Shown here piece by piece: positions 17,164-26,467 of a stretch of DNA of 64,000 nt. This stretch comes from Undibacterium sp. YM2 (GTDB taxonomy: Bacteria; Pseudomonadota; Gammaproteobacteria; Burkholderiales; Burkholderiaceae_D). Made by a program: the position numbers and the translations under genes. Each line of letters begins with the position of its first letter. Position 1 is the stretch's first letter. The notes beneath the pieces are model-generated. The model did no database searches and had not been told where the DNA came from. It saw only the letters and a list, made by a program, of their open reading frames with translations. The DNA is taken from assembly GCF_009937975.1 (NCBI RefSeq), contig NZ_AP018441.1, positions 1,240,001 to 1,304,000 on the forward strand, read 5' to 3'.

Positions 17164-19476
17164 TTAAAAATCAAACTTCAATTCACCTACTACACTGCGT
17201 TGCGTGTAGGGGTGAAAGGCCCAGTATTTTTTATTGTTCAGATTATCTATGCCGACAGAGGCCACCCATTGCCTTGCCAGTTGATAACGCACGCGCACAT
17301 CAGCGACCACAAAACTGGAAAAGCCCTGATAAGTAAAGGCATTGCTGTCGCTGTTATCGAGTGAGCCATATTGCTTGCCGCTATAACGCAAACCCAGCGT
17401 GGTGCTGAGTTTGTCTTCAGGGCGGTAGCTGATGACAAAATTGGCGCGCCAGGCTGGCACGCGCGGCTGCCATTTACCAACGCTGGCGGGGAATTTGTCA
17501 TTACGCGTTATTTCAGAATTGGCATACGTGAGGCTGGCTATCAAATCCAGCCCACGGGTAAATACATCGCTAGCCTGGTAGGCGAGCTCCAGCCCTGTCG
17601 TATGGATTTCATCGACGTTCTGGATATTCGTCACATTCGGCGTGATCAGGGTGTTCACTTGTGAATACAGCGCATCCCTGGTTCTTTCATGGAACAGGGT
17701 GGTACGCAGAAAACCCTTGCCATCATTGAGCGTCCGCTCTGCCGTCCATTCCGTAGTCCAGGATTTTTCTGGTTTCAGATTGGGGTCATTATTGACGATG
17801 GCGGTGGTGGAAATGCTTCCTTGATACAGTTCAGAGACAGTAGGCATGCGCACCGCACGACCTGCCGATGCCTTCAGGGTCCAGTCATCACTTGCTTTGA
17901 AGGCGATAGCTGCCTTGGGTGAAAAATAATTTTCCTTACGTTCAGCAAAGGGCAGGGTGCTGGTCGCTGATGAAATGGCTCCACGATCTGCCTGCCATTG
18001 CTCCAAGCGGCCGCCAACAATGGCTTTCCATTGCGGATTGATACGCCAGGCATCTTGCGCATACAGGCTTTGCAATTGGGTATTACCCTGGAAGGCAGAG
18101 AAGCGTTTGGCTGCAGCGCCATTGATCCAGTCATCCGTATCCGACACCAGGGTACGCATTTGATAAGCTTCGCGCTGGTAGCCAAATTCGGCAACGTGTT
18201 CTGCTGTCGGTCGCCAGATACCTTTCAAGGCCAGGGTGTTCCAGCCTGTACCTGCTCCATCGGTAATCCGGCCATTGCCACCGCCGTTGGCCTGCGGGAT
18301 GGCCACTGTCGGCGCACGGACGATATCCTTGCTGTAGTCATACAGGCTGGCGGCGACTTCCCAGTCAAACTCGCCTTTGGTATTGCTCCTGAGGTTCAGG
18401 CCATGTGTGATATGCTCTAGCTGGTTTTTGCTGTTCGACATGTCAGTTGGGGCCAGGGTATATTTTTTACCGGCGATATTGATGTCGCCGCTATATACCG
18501 CATTGCCAGCAGCATCGCGCAAATAGCTTTCGACGCCGCTGTTCATATTATTGCGCCAGTAGCCAAAGGTGTAGCTCGCACGCAAAGTTGGGCTAAAGTC
18601 ATAGGCAAGCTTGATCTTTGCATGGTCTTGCGTGGTATGGTATTGGCCGGTTGCACCCAGTATCCACCAGTCCAGCCCTTGTGGATTTTTGTCGGTAATC
18701 GCACCTGTCACTGCGGTGCCCGCGCTGCTGCTGATACCAGTGGAGGCCAGCTTGTTGGCGAAGGCGATAGGGTGGCCATCGCTATCAAGCTGGTTCACAT
18801 TGAGCCACCAGGAAAATGCCCCTTGTTTATTACCAAGACTGGCGCTGAGCTGCTTGCCGCTATAGCTTTTGTCGGTGCCATATTGCTGGAAGTTTTCGCT
18901 AAAGCCCACCAGTTTGGCATGGGCTTCAAACTGCTTGGGCATACGCGTCACATAATCGACCACGGCACCGGCAGAGTTACCGGCATAGGCAGCAGAGAAG
19001 GGGCCGTACAGCACATCCACACGTTCGACTTCTTCCGGCGTCACCAGGCCCCAGCGTGGCGTGAATGCTGCACCATTGCCCAGCAAATTCGACAGCAAGA
19101 TGCCATCGGCATACACCATAGAGCGCGCACTATTGCCAGTGCCGGATGCCCGCGTCGCCAGTACAGCATGGTTGTAGTCGCCCACATAGCGTTTGCGTAC
19201 CAGCAGGCTGGGCAGGTATTTCAGGGCATCTTCTGCGTCGATGGCATTGATGGTCTGCTCCATGGTTTTGGCATTGATGCCCTCTATGGTGGTAGGGATT
19301 TCCTTGGGTAGTGAGGATGGGCGGTCACCATTGATGATGACACGTTCGGCCTGGGTGGCATTTTCTATTGCTTCAATTGCGAGGGCAGTAGCTGGTAATA
19401 AAGATAAAGACAAAGGGAAGGCGACAGTCAGTGCCGCTGTCAATGCGCGCAAGCGCAAAGGGCGTAAAGGAGACAT
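17164..19476 (-). CDS. TonB-dependent outer-membrane receptor
   Basis: Outer-membrane receptor of 770 residues. A cleavable signal peptide (PLRLRALTAALTVAFPLSL, ending in ALA) is followed by a plug domain from about residue 45 to 180 (SARSMVYADGILLSN, EEVERVDVLYGPFSAAYAG) and a 22-strand barrel ending in the aromatic residue F of VVGELKFDF. TonB supplies energy from the inner membrane. The upstream co-directional gene encodes a DUF2946 protein; in other proteobacteria that family often neighbours copper-type TonB receptors, so a metal or metal-chelate substrate is a reasonable but unproven guess. Confidence 0.9.
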   Translation of the reverse strand: MSPLRPLRLRALTAALTVAFPLSLSLLPATALAIEAIENATQAERVIINGDRPSSLPKEIPTTIEGINAKTMEQTINAIDAEDALKYLPSLLVRKRYVGDYNHAVLATRASGTGNSARSMVYADGILLSNLLGNGAAFTPRWGLVTPEEVERVDVLYGPFSAAYAGNSAGAVVDYVTRMPKQFEAHAKLVGFSENFQQYGTDKSYSGKQLSASLGNKQGAFSWWLNVNQLDSDGHPIAFANKLASTGISSSAGTAVTGAITDKNPQGLDWWILGATGQYHTTQDHAKIKLAYDFSPTLRASYTFGYWRNNMNSGVESYLRDAAGNAVYSGDINIAGKKYTLAPTDMSNSKNQLEHITHGLNLRSNTKGEFDWEVAASLYDYSKDIVRAPTVAIPQANGGGNGRITDGAGTGWNTLALKGIWRPTAEHVAEFGYQREAYQMRTLVSDTDDWINGAAAKRFSAFQGNTQLQSLYAQDAWRINPQWKAIVGGRLEQWQADRGAISSATSTLPFAERKENYFSPKAAIAFKASDDWTLKASAGRAVRMPTVSELYQGSISTTAIVNNDPNLKPEKSWTTEWTAERTLNDGKGFLRTTLFHERTRDALYSQVNTLITPNVTNIQNVDEIHTTGLELAYQASDVFTRGLDLIASLTYANSEITRNDKFPASVGKWQPRVPAWRANFVISYRPEDKLSTTLGLRYSGKQYGSLDNSDSNAFTYQGFSSFVVADVRVRYQLARQWVASVGIDNLNNKKYWAFHPYTQRSVVGELKFDF

Positions 19477-19568
19477 ATGAATAATCTAAAAATTGGAACG
19501 CGCATGCAAATGCGCAAAGCAAACTTGCCAGTGCAGGTGGCATGGCCGGTTTGAACTAATTCAATTTT

Positions 19569-19949
19569 TTAGATAGCAGGCGGCCCGCGTGCAGGTAAAG
19601 GTGCTGCAACAATCGATGCCAGGCGTGCAGCGGGTATGGAGCGGGTAGCGTAGGAAAGAGCGTGGGGTGCTGCAAAAACCGTGGTTTGCGGGAAGCTGGC
19701 AGGCAAACTGGCTGCCAGACACATGGAGCAATCAAGCATGTGCGTCATGCTCTTGCCAGTCTCTTTGACACCACTGCCGTCCGCTTTGATGAATTTATAG
19801 CCGGTACTGGTACAGATCAGATTCATGCCCTGTTCGCCGGATTTCACCACAGAAGATGCCATCGCGACACCCAGCGTCAGTACATACATCAGCAGTACTG
19901 CGCGCACCAGGTGGCGAAAACACGACAGGGAAATATGTTGGGCGGACAT
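19569..19949 (-). CDS. DUF2946 family protein
   Basis: About 126 residues from the ATG at 19949 (an in-frame ATG at 19967 is the alternative). One N-terminal hydrophobic segment (LVRAVLLMYVLTLGVAMA) acts as signal or anchor. The DUF2946 marks are the central cysteine pair in HMLDCSMCLAA and the closing ARGPP motif. It precedes the TonB receptor on the same strand by 92 bases, so co-expression is likely. The paired Cys residues and a Met-rich stretch fit metal handling, but no function is established. Confidence 0.75.
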   Translation of the reverse strand: MSAQHISLSCFRHLVRAVLLMYVLTLGVAMASSVVKSGEQGMNLICTSTGYKFIKADGSGVKETGKSMTHMLDCSMCLAASLPASFPQTTVFAAPHALSYATRSIPAARLASIVAAPLPARGPPAI

Positions 19950-20107
19950 GGGGCGGAATTGTACCACCCTTCTGTTCTGTTATAAATCAGCTGTTGGAAG
20001 TCAGGAAAAATAAGCAGACTGACATCAAAGCAGACAAATTTGGGGCTATCATGGCGATTTTCGGGGCAAGCCTGGCCTGGGCCGCACAATGGCAAACAGC
20101 TAAACCT

Positions 20108-20132
20108 GGACTTTAGTCCGGATGATAGCCAG
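20108..20132 (+). promoter_or_regulatory. Hairpin-forming leader of the amino-acid permease gene
   Basis: The 230-base gap before the permease contains the palindrome GGACTTTAGTCC (20108-20119), nested within CCTGG (20105-20109) and CCAGG (20129-20133). Alternative pairings are possible, but no T run follows. It matches no riboswitch class I recognise. Confidence 0.3.
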
Positions 20133-20183
20133 GCATCAGCCCCTTTACTCAACAGGTATTTGGCATAAGCAGAAGGATAGATC

Positions 20184-21653
20184 TTGAGACAAGTTAGCCT
20201 GGGTCAGCAACTGACCCGCACCAAGCCCATAGACCATAGCGAACAAGTGACGGACGATCAGGGCCATAGCCTGCATCGCTCACTGGGCTTGTTTTCCCTG
20301 ACCATGATAGGCGTGGGTTCTACCATAGGTACCGGTATTTTCTTTACCATGGTAGAGGCCGTGCCCAAGGCTGGGCCTTCGGTCATTTTGTCCTTTATCA
20401 TTGCAGCGATTACGGCTGGTTTGACAGCACTCTGCTATTCCGAGTTGTCTTCCCGTATCCCGGCATCCGGCTCTTCTTATTCTTATGCCTATGCAACAGT
20501 CGGTGAATTTGGTGCCTTCATTGTTGCCGCCTGTTTATTGCTGGAATATGGTTTGGCTGCCAGTGCGACGGCGATAGGCTGGTCTGCCTATCTGAATAAT
20601 TTCCTGACCAATGCCCTCGGCTGGCAGATACCCGAAATGCTACGTTCACCCATGATAGTCGCGGGTGCCAACGGGGTGGAATTTCATGCTGGTCAATTCA
20701 ATTTGCCACCGATGGTGCTGGTGGCGATTTGCTGCATACTTTTGTTGCGCGGTGCCAAGGAATCTGCGACGGTAAATGCCGTCATGGTCATGATCAAGCT
20801 GGTGATTTTGACTTTCTTTGCCGTCGTGGCATTTTCCGGCTTCAATGCAGAGCATTTCACACCTTTCTTTAATACTGACAACAGCAAGGGTCTGGCCGGC
20901 ATGGCTGGCGTAACGGCTGCTGCCGGTACGGTATTCTTTTCATTCATCGGTCTTGATACGGTGGCAACCGCTGGTGCTGAAGTCAAGAACCCCAAGCGCA
21001 ATGTGCCGCTCGGCATCATGGCGGCGCTGGTCGTTGTGACCGTGTTTTATTTGCTGGTGGCAGTTGCCGCGGTTGGCGCCCAACCAGCCAAGATGTTTGA
21101 AGGCCAGGAAGCTGGTCTGGCAGTGATCTTGCAAAACGTTACAGGCAAAGCCTGGCCTGCATTGATCTTGTCTGCTGGCGCTGTTATTTCTGTATTCAGC
21201 GTGACTCTGGTGACTATTTATGGCCAGAGCCGGATCTTGTTTGCGATCAGTAAAGATGGTTTGATCCCCAGTTCCTTCCAGCGTGTGCATGCGCGCACCC
21301 GCACGCCTGTCAGCAATACCATCATCGTCTGCCTGCTGGTGGGTATCGTCGCTGGCCTGGTTGATTCGACCTTCTTGTGGGACATGGTCAGCATGGGTAC
21401 CCTGGTCGCCTTTATGGTGGTCTCGGTTGCCGTACCTGTCATACGCAGGCAAAAGCTGGGTGACGAAGCAGGTGGTTTTAGGGTGCCTTTCGGTCCTTAT
21501 CTGATACCGGGCATGAGCATACTGGCTTGCCTGTATATCCTCAAGGATTTGTCGGCAACGACTTACCATGTGTTCTTTATCTGGATGGCAATCACTATCG
21601 TGATTTATTTCCTGTACAGCAGAGCCCATTCACACTTGAATAAACAGCAATAA
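20184..21653 (+). CDS. APC family amino-acid permease
   Basis: Inner-membrane transporter of 489 residues with about 12-13 hydrophobic segments. It is of the cationic amino-acid transporter/YfnA type, shown by [20 protein letters not shown] in TM1 and [16 protein letters not shown] in TM3. Translation most likely starts at the TTG at 20184, which has AGAAGGA at good spacing; no ATG lies before TM1 in this frame. It probably imports an amino acid with protons; the substrate is not predictable. An inverted repeat follows the stop. Confidence 0.88.
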   Translation: MRQVSLGQQLTRTKPIDHSEQVTDDQGHSLHRSLGLFSLTMIGVGSTIGTGIFFTMVEAVPKAGPSVILSFIIAAITAGLTALCYSELSSRIPASGSSYSYAYATVGEFGAFIVAACLLLEYGLAASATAIGWSAYLNNFLTNALGWQIPEMLRSPMIVAGANGVEFHAGQFNLPPMVLVAICCILLLRGAKESATVNAVMVMIKLVILTFFAVVAFSGFNAEHFTPFFNTDNSKGLAGMAGVTAAAGTVFFSFIGLDTVATAGAEVKNPKRNVPLGIMAALVVVTVFYLLVAVAAVGAQPAKMFEGQEAGLAVILQNVTGKAWPALILSAGAVISVFSVTLVTIYGQSRILFAISKDGLIPSSFQRVHARTRTPVSNTIIVCLLVGIVAGLVDSTFLWDMVSMGTLVAFMVVSVAVPVIRRQKLGDEAGGFRVPFGPYLIPGMSILACLYILKDLSATTYHVFFIWMAITIVIYFLYSRAHSHLNKQQ

Positions 21654-21661
21654 GCCTGATA

Positions 21662-21697
21662 TTCCTGAGGCGCCCGGTTTGTGGCGTCTTCAGGAAA
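21662..21697 (+). terminator. Inverted repeat between permease and creA
   Basis: TTCCTGA (21662-21668) pairs with the later TTCAGGAA (21689-21696), and inner CGCC (21671-21674) pairs with GGCG (21683-21686). No T run follows, and it ends 12 bases before the creA start, so it may be a leaky terminator or a stabilising hairpin of a shared transcript. Confidence 0.4.
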
Positions 21698-21708
21698 AGA
21701 GCGAGATC

Positions 21709-22197
21709 ATGAAACTGCCATCATTAAGTTTTGCCGCTGTAGCTATCTTCACCGCCTTCTCTGCGTACGGCACAGTTGCCCTGGCTGAAAACGTCGGCAG
21801 TGTTGATACTGCCTTCAAACTCATAGGTCCGGACCACAAGGTCGTCGTGGAAGCTTATGATGATCCTAAGGTCAATGGCGTCACCTGTTATGTGTCGCGT
21901 GCCAAGACTGGTGGCATCTCAGGTGGCTTGGGTCTGGCAGAAGACAAGTCTGAAGCCTCGATTGCCTGTCGCCAGGTTGGCCCCATCAGTTTTAATGGTC
22001 AGCTTAAACAGCAGGATGAAGTTTTTAATCAAAGTCTGTCTATACTGTTCAAAAAGCTGCGCATAGTCCGCATGGTGGATCAAAAGCGCAATGCCTTGGT
22101 CTACCTGACTTATTCTGACAAGCTGATAGATGGCTCACCCAAGAATAGTGTGACGGCTGTTCCAGTAGATCGCAGTACGCCCATCCCAGTCAAATAG
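21709..22197 (+). CDS. creA: CreA family protein
   Basis: 162 residues from the ATG at 21709, with GAGCGAGA upstream; the frame continues back to 21679 without family similarity. A signal peptide is visible ([20 protein letters not shown], cleaved near ALA), so it is periplasmic. Family cues: [39 protein letters not shown] and IACRQVGPI. The two Cys residues could form a disulfide. CreA is widespread and conserved in proteobacteria, but its role is not known. Confidence 0.92.
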   Translation: MKLPSLSFAAVAIFTAFSAYGTVALAENVGSVDTAFKLIGPDHKVVVEAYDDPKVNGVTCYVSRAKTGGISGGLGLAEDKSEASIACRQVGPISFNGQLKQQDEVFNQSLSILFKKLRIVRMVDQKRNALVYLTYSDKLIDGSPKNSVTAVPVDRSTPIPVK

Positions 22198-22348
22198 TTC
22201 TGGAGCCAGGGAGTCCGGGAAGTATGCCCGGAAAGCAGGCAGGGCTTGATATGTAAAAAATGTTTGGGTTTTTCTATCCAGCAATGATTTACGCTTACAA
22301 TAGCAGCCTGTAGGCCTTATCTCTTCCTGGTGTATCAACCGTACTATT

Positions 22349-23215
22349 ATGACAAGCTCTGCTGCGGCCCCCCGGCTGACCACTGAACAATCCGTTGATG
22401 CGCTCGTCAAGACGATACGCATACCGCCACGTCCCAGCTTGCTGGCAGACGTGCAGGCAGAGCTTGCCGCCAATGATCCTGATCCCCGTAAATTGACTGG
22501 CATCATTGCCAATGATGTGGCGATGTCTGCATCATTATTGAAGCTCGCCAACTCTTCTTTCTTCGGTTTGCGCCTCAAAGCCAAATCGGTCGAGCATGCT
22601 GTCAATCTGTTAGGAATTACCCAGTGCGGTAATTTGATGACAGGGATTATTGCCCGGCAAAGCATACAGGTTGAGAAAATTTCCCTCGTTAAGTTTTGGG
22701 ATTTTTCTACCAAACGTGCCCAGGCCATGACACAACTGGCCAGGCGCATGCGTGTTTGCCCGCCTGACCAGGCCCATACCTTTGGTTTGTTCTGTGACAT
22801 AGGTATTCCTTTATTGCTTGAGCGTTTCCCCGACTATGCGGAAACCCTGGAGCTGGCTCACCAGGAAATCAATGAAACATTTACCGCCATAGAAGAGCAG
22901 CGCCATAGTACTTCGCACGCCGCGATTGGCTCATTGATGGCACGCACCTGGGGTTTGCCTGAGAGCGTATCTTTGGCGATACTTTTGCATCATGACTACA
23001 GTGTTTTGCATGACGCTAATACTGAAGACTCAGTCAAAAGCCTGATTGCCCTGGCCCTGCTTGCCGAATATGGAATACAAAAATACCATGGGCAAGAATT
23101 TTCTTGCGAGTGGGAAAAAGGTGGTGAGGCTGCCTGTGAATTTCTGGGCTTGTCTGCCGATGAAGTTGAAGACAGGTTTGAAGAATTGCACGAACTATTC
23201 AATCATGCGCATTAG
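22349..23215 (+). CDS. HDOD domain protein
   Basis: Cytoplasmic protein of 288 residues made almost entirely of one HDOD domain (about residues 25-225), a non-catalytic relative of HD phosphohydrolases. Marks are IRIPPRPSLLADVQAEL, ANDVAMSASLLKLANSSFFG and VNLLGITQCGNLMTG. Such proteins act in signalling linked to c-di-GMP, motility or stress, often by protein contact. No output domain is attached. Function here is inferred only from the family. Ends just before a terminator. Confidence 0.88.
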   Translation: MTSSAAAPRLTTEQSVDALVKTIRIPPRPSLLADVQAELAANDPDPRKLTGIIANDVAMSASLLKLANSSFFGLRLKAKSVEHAVNLLGITQCGNLMTGIIARQSIQVEKISLVKFWDFSTKRAQAMTQLARRMRVCPPDQAHTFGLFCDIGIPLLLERFPDYAETLELAHQEINETFTAIEEQRHSTSHAAIGSLMARTWGLPESVSLAILLHHDYSVLHDANTEDSVKSLIALALLAEYGIQKYHGQEFSCEWEKGGEAACEFLGLSADEVEDRFEELHELFNHAH

Positions 23216-23242
23216 CATTGATAGGTTGTACATTTACCAGCT

Positions 23243-23272
23243 AAAAGCCGTCCTCTCATGGGCGGCTTTTTA
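23243..23272. terminator. Bidirectional terminator after HDOD gene
   Basis: Perfect 8-bp stem AAAAGCCG (23243-23250) with CGGCTTTT (23263-23270), followed by T on the plus strand and by A, read as T, on the other side. It serves both the HDOD gene and the oppositely directed small membrane-protein gene, whose stop codon (23256-23258) lies inside the loop. Confidence 0.85.
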
Positions 23273-23450
23273 ACAGGTTGGCTGGCAACATAAAGATCGC
23301 CCGCAATAATTCAAATACACCATTCACTGCAATGCCCAGCACGCGGAAGGGCAGCAACAGCAGCCACACCAGTGGATAGATCACCAGGGCCAGTATGGCT
23401 AATGGCCAGCAGAGTACAAACAAGATAATCCAGATCAAAAAGCCTAGCAT
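23256..23450 (-). CDS. Small membrane protein, 64 residues
   Basis: Very hydrophobic protein with two membrane helices: a first around LIWIILFVLCWPLAILALVI and a second around VWLLLLPFRVLGIAVNGVF, ending in LLKSRP. The ATG at 23450 has AAGGAAAA 6 bases upstream. I do not recognise a named family with certainty. It lies 9 bases after the 29-codon gene on the same strand, so the two tiny proteins are probably translated from one mRNA and may act together in the inner membrane. Confidence 0.75.
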   Translation of the reverse strand: MLGFLIWIILFVLCWPLAILALVIYPLVWLLLLPFRVLGIAVNGVFELLRAIFMLPANLLKSRP

Positions 23451-23459
23451 TATTTTTCC

Positions 23460-23549
23460 TTAAGCGATGATGGCGCGCAACAGGCTGCTCAGGATAACCA
23501 GAGCGATAGTAGCGATGACAACGCCGTCCATGTTTGCTGTGATGTTCAT
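23460..23549 (-). CDS. Tiny single-helix membrane protein, 29 residues
   Basis: A 29-codon frame with an excellent ribosome site (GAAAGGAAA, 5 bases before the ATG at 23549). The product is a short polar start MNITANMDG, then one transmembrane helix VVIATIALVILSSLLRAIIA reaching the C-terminus. It resembles the class of tiny inner-membrane proteins that adjust larger complexes, but no homologue is recognised. The strong translation signal, the adjacent co-directional membrane gene and the structured leader all support it as a real gene. Confidence 0.7.
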   Translation of the reverse strand: MNITANMDGVVIATIALVILSSLLRAIIA

Positions 23550-23578
23550 GATATTTCCTTTCAATTCGGGTGGGAGTG

Positions 23579-23634
23579 ATTGCACTTTAGGCCGTCGCCA
23601 TATTGGTCGCCAGTAGCAGGCGACGAAGTGCAAT
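23579..23634 (-). promoter_or_regulatory. Long structured hairpin in leader of the tiny membrane-protein genes
   Basis: On the minus strand ATTGCACTT (23634-23626) pairs with AAGTGCAAT (23587-23579), and inside it CGTCGCC (23625-23619) pairs with GGCGACG (23599-23593). This gives 16 bp interrupted only by a five-base bulge. GGCGAC occurs a second time in the loop, so an alternative 6-bp pairing is available. It ends 29 bases before the 29-codon gene. No T run follows, so it is not a simple terminator. It may be a regulatory RNA fold or, as DNA, a protein-binding palindrome. Confidence 0.6.
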
Positions 23635-23837
23635 TTTCTAGTATCGGAATGCGTTTGCAGGCGATGAATTGAGGGAGGTATTGATGCGCCGCGCATCGCT
23701 CTGCTCAGCCCCCACATTTCTTGCTAATTTAAAAATAAGCATTTGCCAATGGCCCAAAAAACGCTTGACTTGGCGGTTGTGCGCCCGCAAACTTCAGTTA
23801 TTAGTCATCTGCATAATAATTATTGGAAAACAGAAAT

Positions 23838-24482
23838 ATGGCACGTCCTTCTCAACAGCTTGACGAAGTTTTATTGCAAAGCGGGCGCGCGCTGTTTGCC
23901 CAGCATGGCTGTGGCGGCTTGTCCCTGCGCATGCTGGCAGAGCATGCAGGCGTGAACGTAGGCATGTTCCATTATCACTTCAAGAATAAAGATAATTTCC
24001 TGACGCAGTTGCTGCAAACCATGTACGACGAAGTGTTCGTGCAACTGCAGGCTGAGGTGAATCATGAAGGCTCACCCATGCAGCGTCTGCGTGAAGCTCT
24101 GTGTCTGCTGGGGCGTTTGCTGCGTGAGCATGGCAGCTGGATAGGGCGGGTCTGGGCTGATGCCGCGCAAGGTGAAAAAGTCGCCAGACAATTTCTCGAA
24201 AAAAACGGCGCGCGTCATGTACTGCTGATCACTGGTTTGCTCATGCAAGCCATGCAGGCTGGGGAAATAGCCATGGCCCCGCCTGCCTATGCGCTGTCAT
24301 TTTTGATGGGCAGTGTCGCTGCCCCCATGGTCATCGTGCCGCGTGCACTGGATATGGGCTTTGTACCAGCCATGTTGCAAGAACCTTTAAGCCAGGTATT
24401 GAGCGATGCCGCAATTGCCGACCGCGTTAACCGTGCCCTGTATGCCCTGGCTGCAACGAATGAGGAGTTACGCCGTGTATAA
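23838..24482 (+). CDS. TetR family transcriptional regulator
   Basis: DNA-binding repressor of 214 residues from the ATG at 23838 (a TTG at 23823 is in frame). An N-terminal HTH is seen at about residues 10-55 (GRALFAQHGCGGLSLRMLAEHAGVNVGMFHYHFKNKDNF), of which GVNVGMFHYHFKNKD is the recognition part; the C-terminal ligand domain is helical. First gene of the efflux operon tetR-hlyD-ABC ATPase-permease, so it probably represses that operon and itself. An AT-rich near-palindrome (AATAATAATTATT, 23813-23824 region) before it is a possible operator. Confidence 0.9.
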   Translation: MARPSQQLDEVLLQSGRALFAQHGCGGLSLRMLAEHAGVNVGMFHYHFKNKDNFLTQLLQTMYDEVFVQLQAEVNHEGSPMQRLREALCLLGRLLREHGSWIGRVWADAAQGEKVARQFLEKNGARHVLLITGLLMQAMQAGEIAMAPPAYALSFLMGSVAAPMVIVPRALDMGFVPAMLQEPLSQVLSDAAIADRVNRALYALAATNEELRRV

Positions 24483-24484
24483 AA

Positions 24485-25469
24485 ATGCAAACCCGCAGCA
24501 GTATTGCCATTGATACTCGCCATGTCTGCCATGCTGGCAGCCTGCAATGAAAAGACCTCCACCGCCTGATCAGGTTATGTAGAAGGTGATTACGTCTATA
24601 TCTCTGCACCGCTGGGTGGCAAACTTGACAGTATCAAGGTGCAGGCGGGCCAGCAAGTGACCAAGGATAGCCTGCTGTTTGCTCTTGATGCCGAAGCTGA
24701 AAATGCCGCCCATGACGAAGCCAGTGCCCGCCTCACGAGCGCGCAGGCGCAAGCCAGCAATACTGAAAAAGGCAGGCGTACAGAAGAGATTGCAGTCACC
24801 CAGGCACAATTGACAAGTGCGCAGGCACAGGCCGCCCTGGCAAGACAGGAATTGGCACGCCAGCAGCAATTGGTAGGGCAGGGCTTAGTGTCCAAATCCC
24901 GCATGGATGATGCACAAACCAGTGTCAAACTCGCGGAAGCCCGCGTGGCAGAATTAAACGCCGCATTGAGTGTCGCCAAGCTGCCAGCACGTGTAGATGA
25001 ACGCGCCGCTGCCCAAGCCAGTGCCGATGCCGCAAAAGAAGCCTTGCGCCAGACTATCTGGCGCTCAGGCCAAAAATCACAAAACGCACCCGCGAATGCG
25101 TTAGTGGCAGAAGTCTTTTTCCGCCAGGGCGAATATGTGCAGCCAGGTCAACCGGTATTGTCGCTGCTGCCGCCAGAAAACCGCAAAGCCCGGTTCTTTG
25201 TGCCGGAAGCTGAGTTGGGCAAGATTGCTGTTGGTCAGGCAGTCAGCCTGCATTGCGATGGCTGCGCAGCACCGGTACCTGCCCACATCTCCCGCATCGC
25301 CAGCCAGGCTGAATACACACCACCGGTCATTTATTCAAATGCACAAAGAGCCAAGCTGGTGTTCATGGTCGAGGCCAAACCAGATCAGCCCGGCAAACTC
25401 TTGCTGCACCCCGGTCAGCCTCTGGATGTGTCGCTGCTGGTTCCAGCAAGTACAGGAAAAGCACAGTGA
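24485..25469 (+). pseudogene. HlyD-type membrane fusion protein of ABC efflux system, damaged 5' end
   Basis: Periplasmic adaptor of a YbhG/HlyD-type efflux pump. The main frame reads ...MLAACNEKTSTA, then TGA at 24567-24569, then SGYVEGDYVYISAPLGGKL and a normal adaptor body with a long coiled coil (about 24690-25060) and beta domains to 25469. The lipoprotein signal (LPLILAMSAMLAAC) lies upstream of the TGA in the same frame but has no start codon there. The natural ATG (24485, 3 bases after tetR) is one frame off, which implies a second lesion near 24505-24515. A GTG at 24639 could restart translation, but the product would lack a signal and part of the lipoyl-like domain. Likely inactive, unless these are sequence errors. 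Confidence 0.7.
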
Positions 25470-26467
25470 ACAGCGCAACGAATACCAGTGTTGACACAGG
25501 AAATCTGGCCATCAATGTGCATGGCCTGAGCAAATCCTATGGCGGTCGTGCCGTCGTCGATAAAGTCGAACTGCAAGTTGCCAGGGGCAGTATCTGCGGT
25601 TTTCTGGGACCAAACGGCAGCGGAAAAACCACTACCATACGCATGCTGTGCGGCTTGCTGACGCCCGATGCTGGCACGGGTTCTTGCCTGGGTCTGGATA
25701 TCATCAAACAGGCAGAGCAGATCAAGCGCCAGGTCGGTTATATGACGCAAAAGTTTGGTCTGTATGATGATTTGTCGATACGCCAGAACCTGGATTTCGT
25801 CGCGCGCCTGTTTGAGCTGCCCAACAGAAAAAATGCAGTCGATCTTTCTCTCGAAAGGCTGGGCCTGACAGCCCGCCAGCAACAACTGGCAGGATCATTG
25901 TCCGGCGGCTGGAAACAGCGCCTGGCACTGGCTGCCTGCCTCATTCACGAACCACGTCTGCTGTTGCTGGATGAACCAACGGCTGGCGTCGATCCAAAAG
26001 CGCGTCGCGATTTTTGGGACCAGATTCATTTGCTGGCTGACCAGGGCATCACAGTGCTGGTGTCCACTCATTACATGGATGAGGCTGAACGCTGTCATGA
26101 ACTTTGCTACATCGCCTACGGCAAAATACTCGCACGTGGCACCGAGGCAGAAATCATACGTGACTCCAAACTCAAGGTCTGGACTCTGCAAGGTGAGCAA
26201 CTGGGTACTTTACTTGAGCCATTGAAGTCGGCATCAGGGGTATTAAGTGTCGCCGCATTCGGCAATGCCGTCCACGTCGCCGGGCTGGACGAGGCCCTGG
26301 TCTTGCAGGCACTCGACGGCATAAGGCATCAAGCCAATATACAAATCACGCCGAGTGCGGCGAACCTGGAAGATGTCTTCATCAGCCTGATCGCCAGCGC
26401 ACCTGATAATTTTTCCAAAGACGATATTCAACAAATACAGAAAATACGTCAAAAGGTGACAGCATGA
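25466..26467 (+). CDS. ABC transporter ATP-binding protein (efflux, YbhF-like)
   Basis: ATPase of 333 residues starting at a GTG that overlaps the adaptor's stop (GTGA). Walker A GPNGSGKTTTIRM, Q-loop MTQKFGLYDDLS, signature LSGGWKQRL, Walker B LLLLDEPTAGVDPK, switch His in STHYMDEA. A C-terminal extension of about 100 residues follows the ABC domain, as in drug or Na+ type exporters. Pairs with the permease encoded next and probably, originally, with the damaged adaptor to expel a compound across both membranes. Confidence 0.92.
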   Translation: MNSATNTSVDTGNLAINVHGLSKSYGGRAVVDKVELQVARGSICGFLGPNGSGKTTTIRMLCGLLTPDAGTGSCLGLDIIKQAEQIKRQVGYMTQKFGLYDDLSIRQNLDFVARLFELPNRKNAVDLSLERLGLTARQQQLAGSLSGGWKQRLALAACLIHEPRLLLLDEPTAGVDPKARRDFWDQIHLLADQGITVLVSTHYMDEAERCHELCYIAYGKILARGTEAEIIRDSKLKVWTLQGEQLGTLLEPLKSASGVLSVAAFGNAVHVAGLDEALVLQALDGIRHQANIQITPSAANLEDVFISLIASAPDNFSKDDIQQIQKIRQKVTA

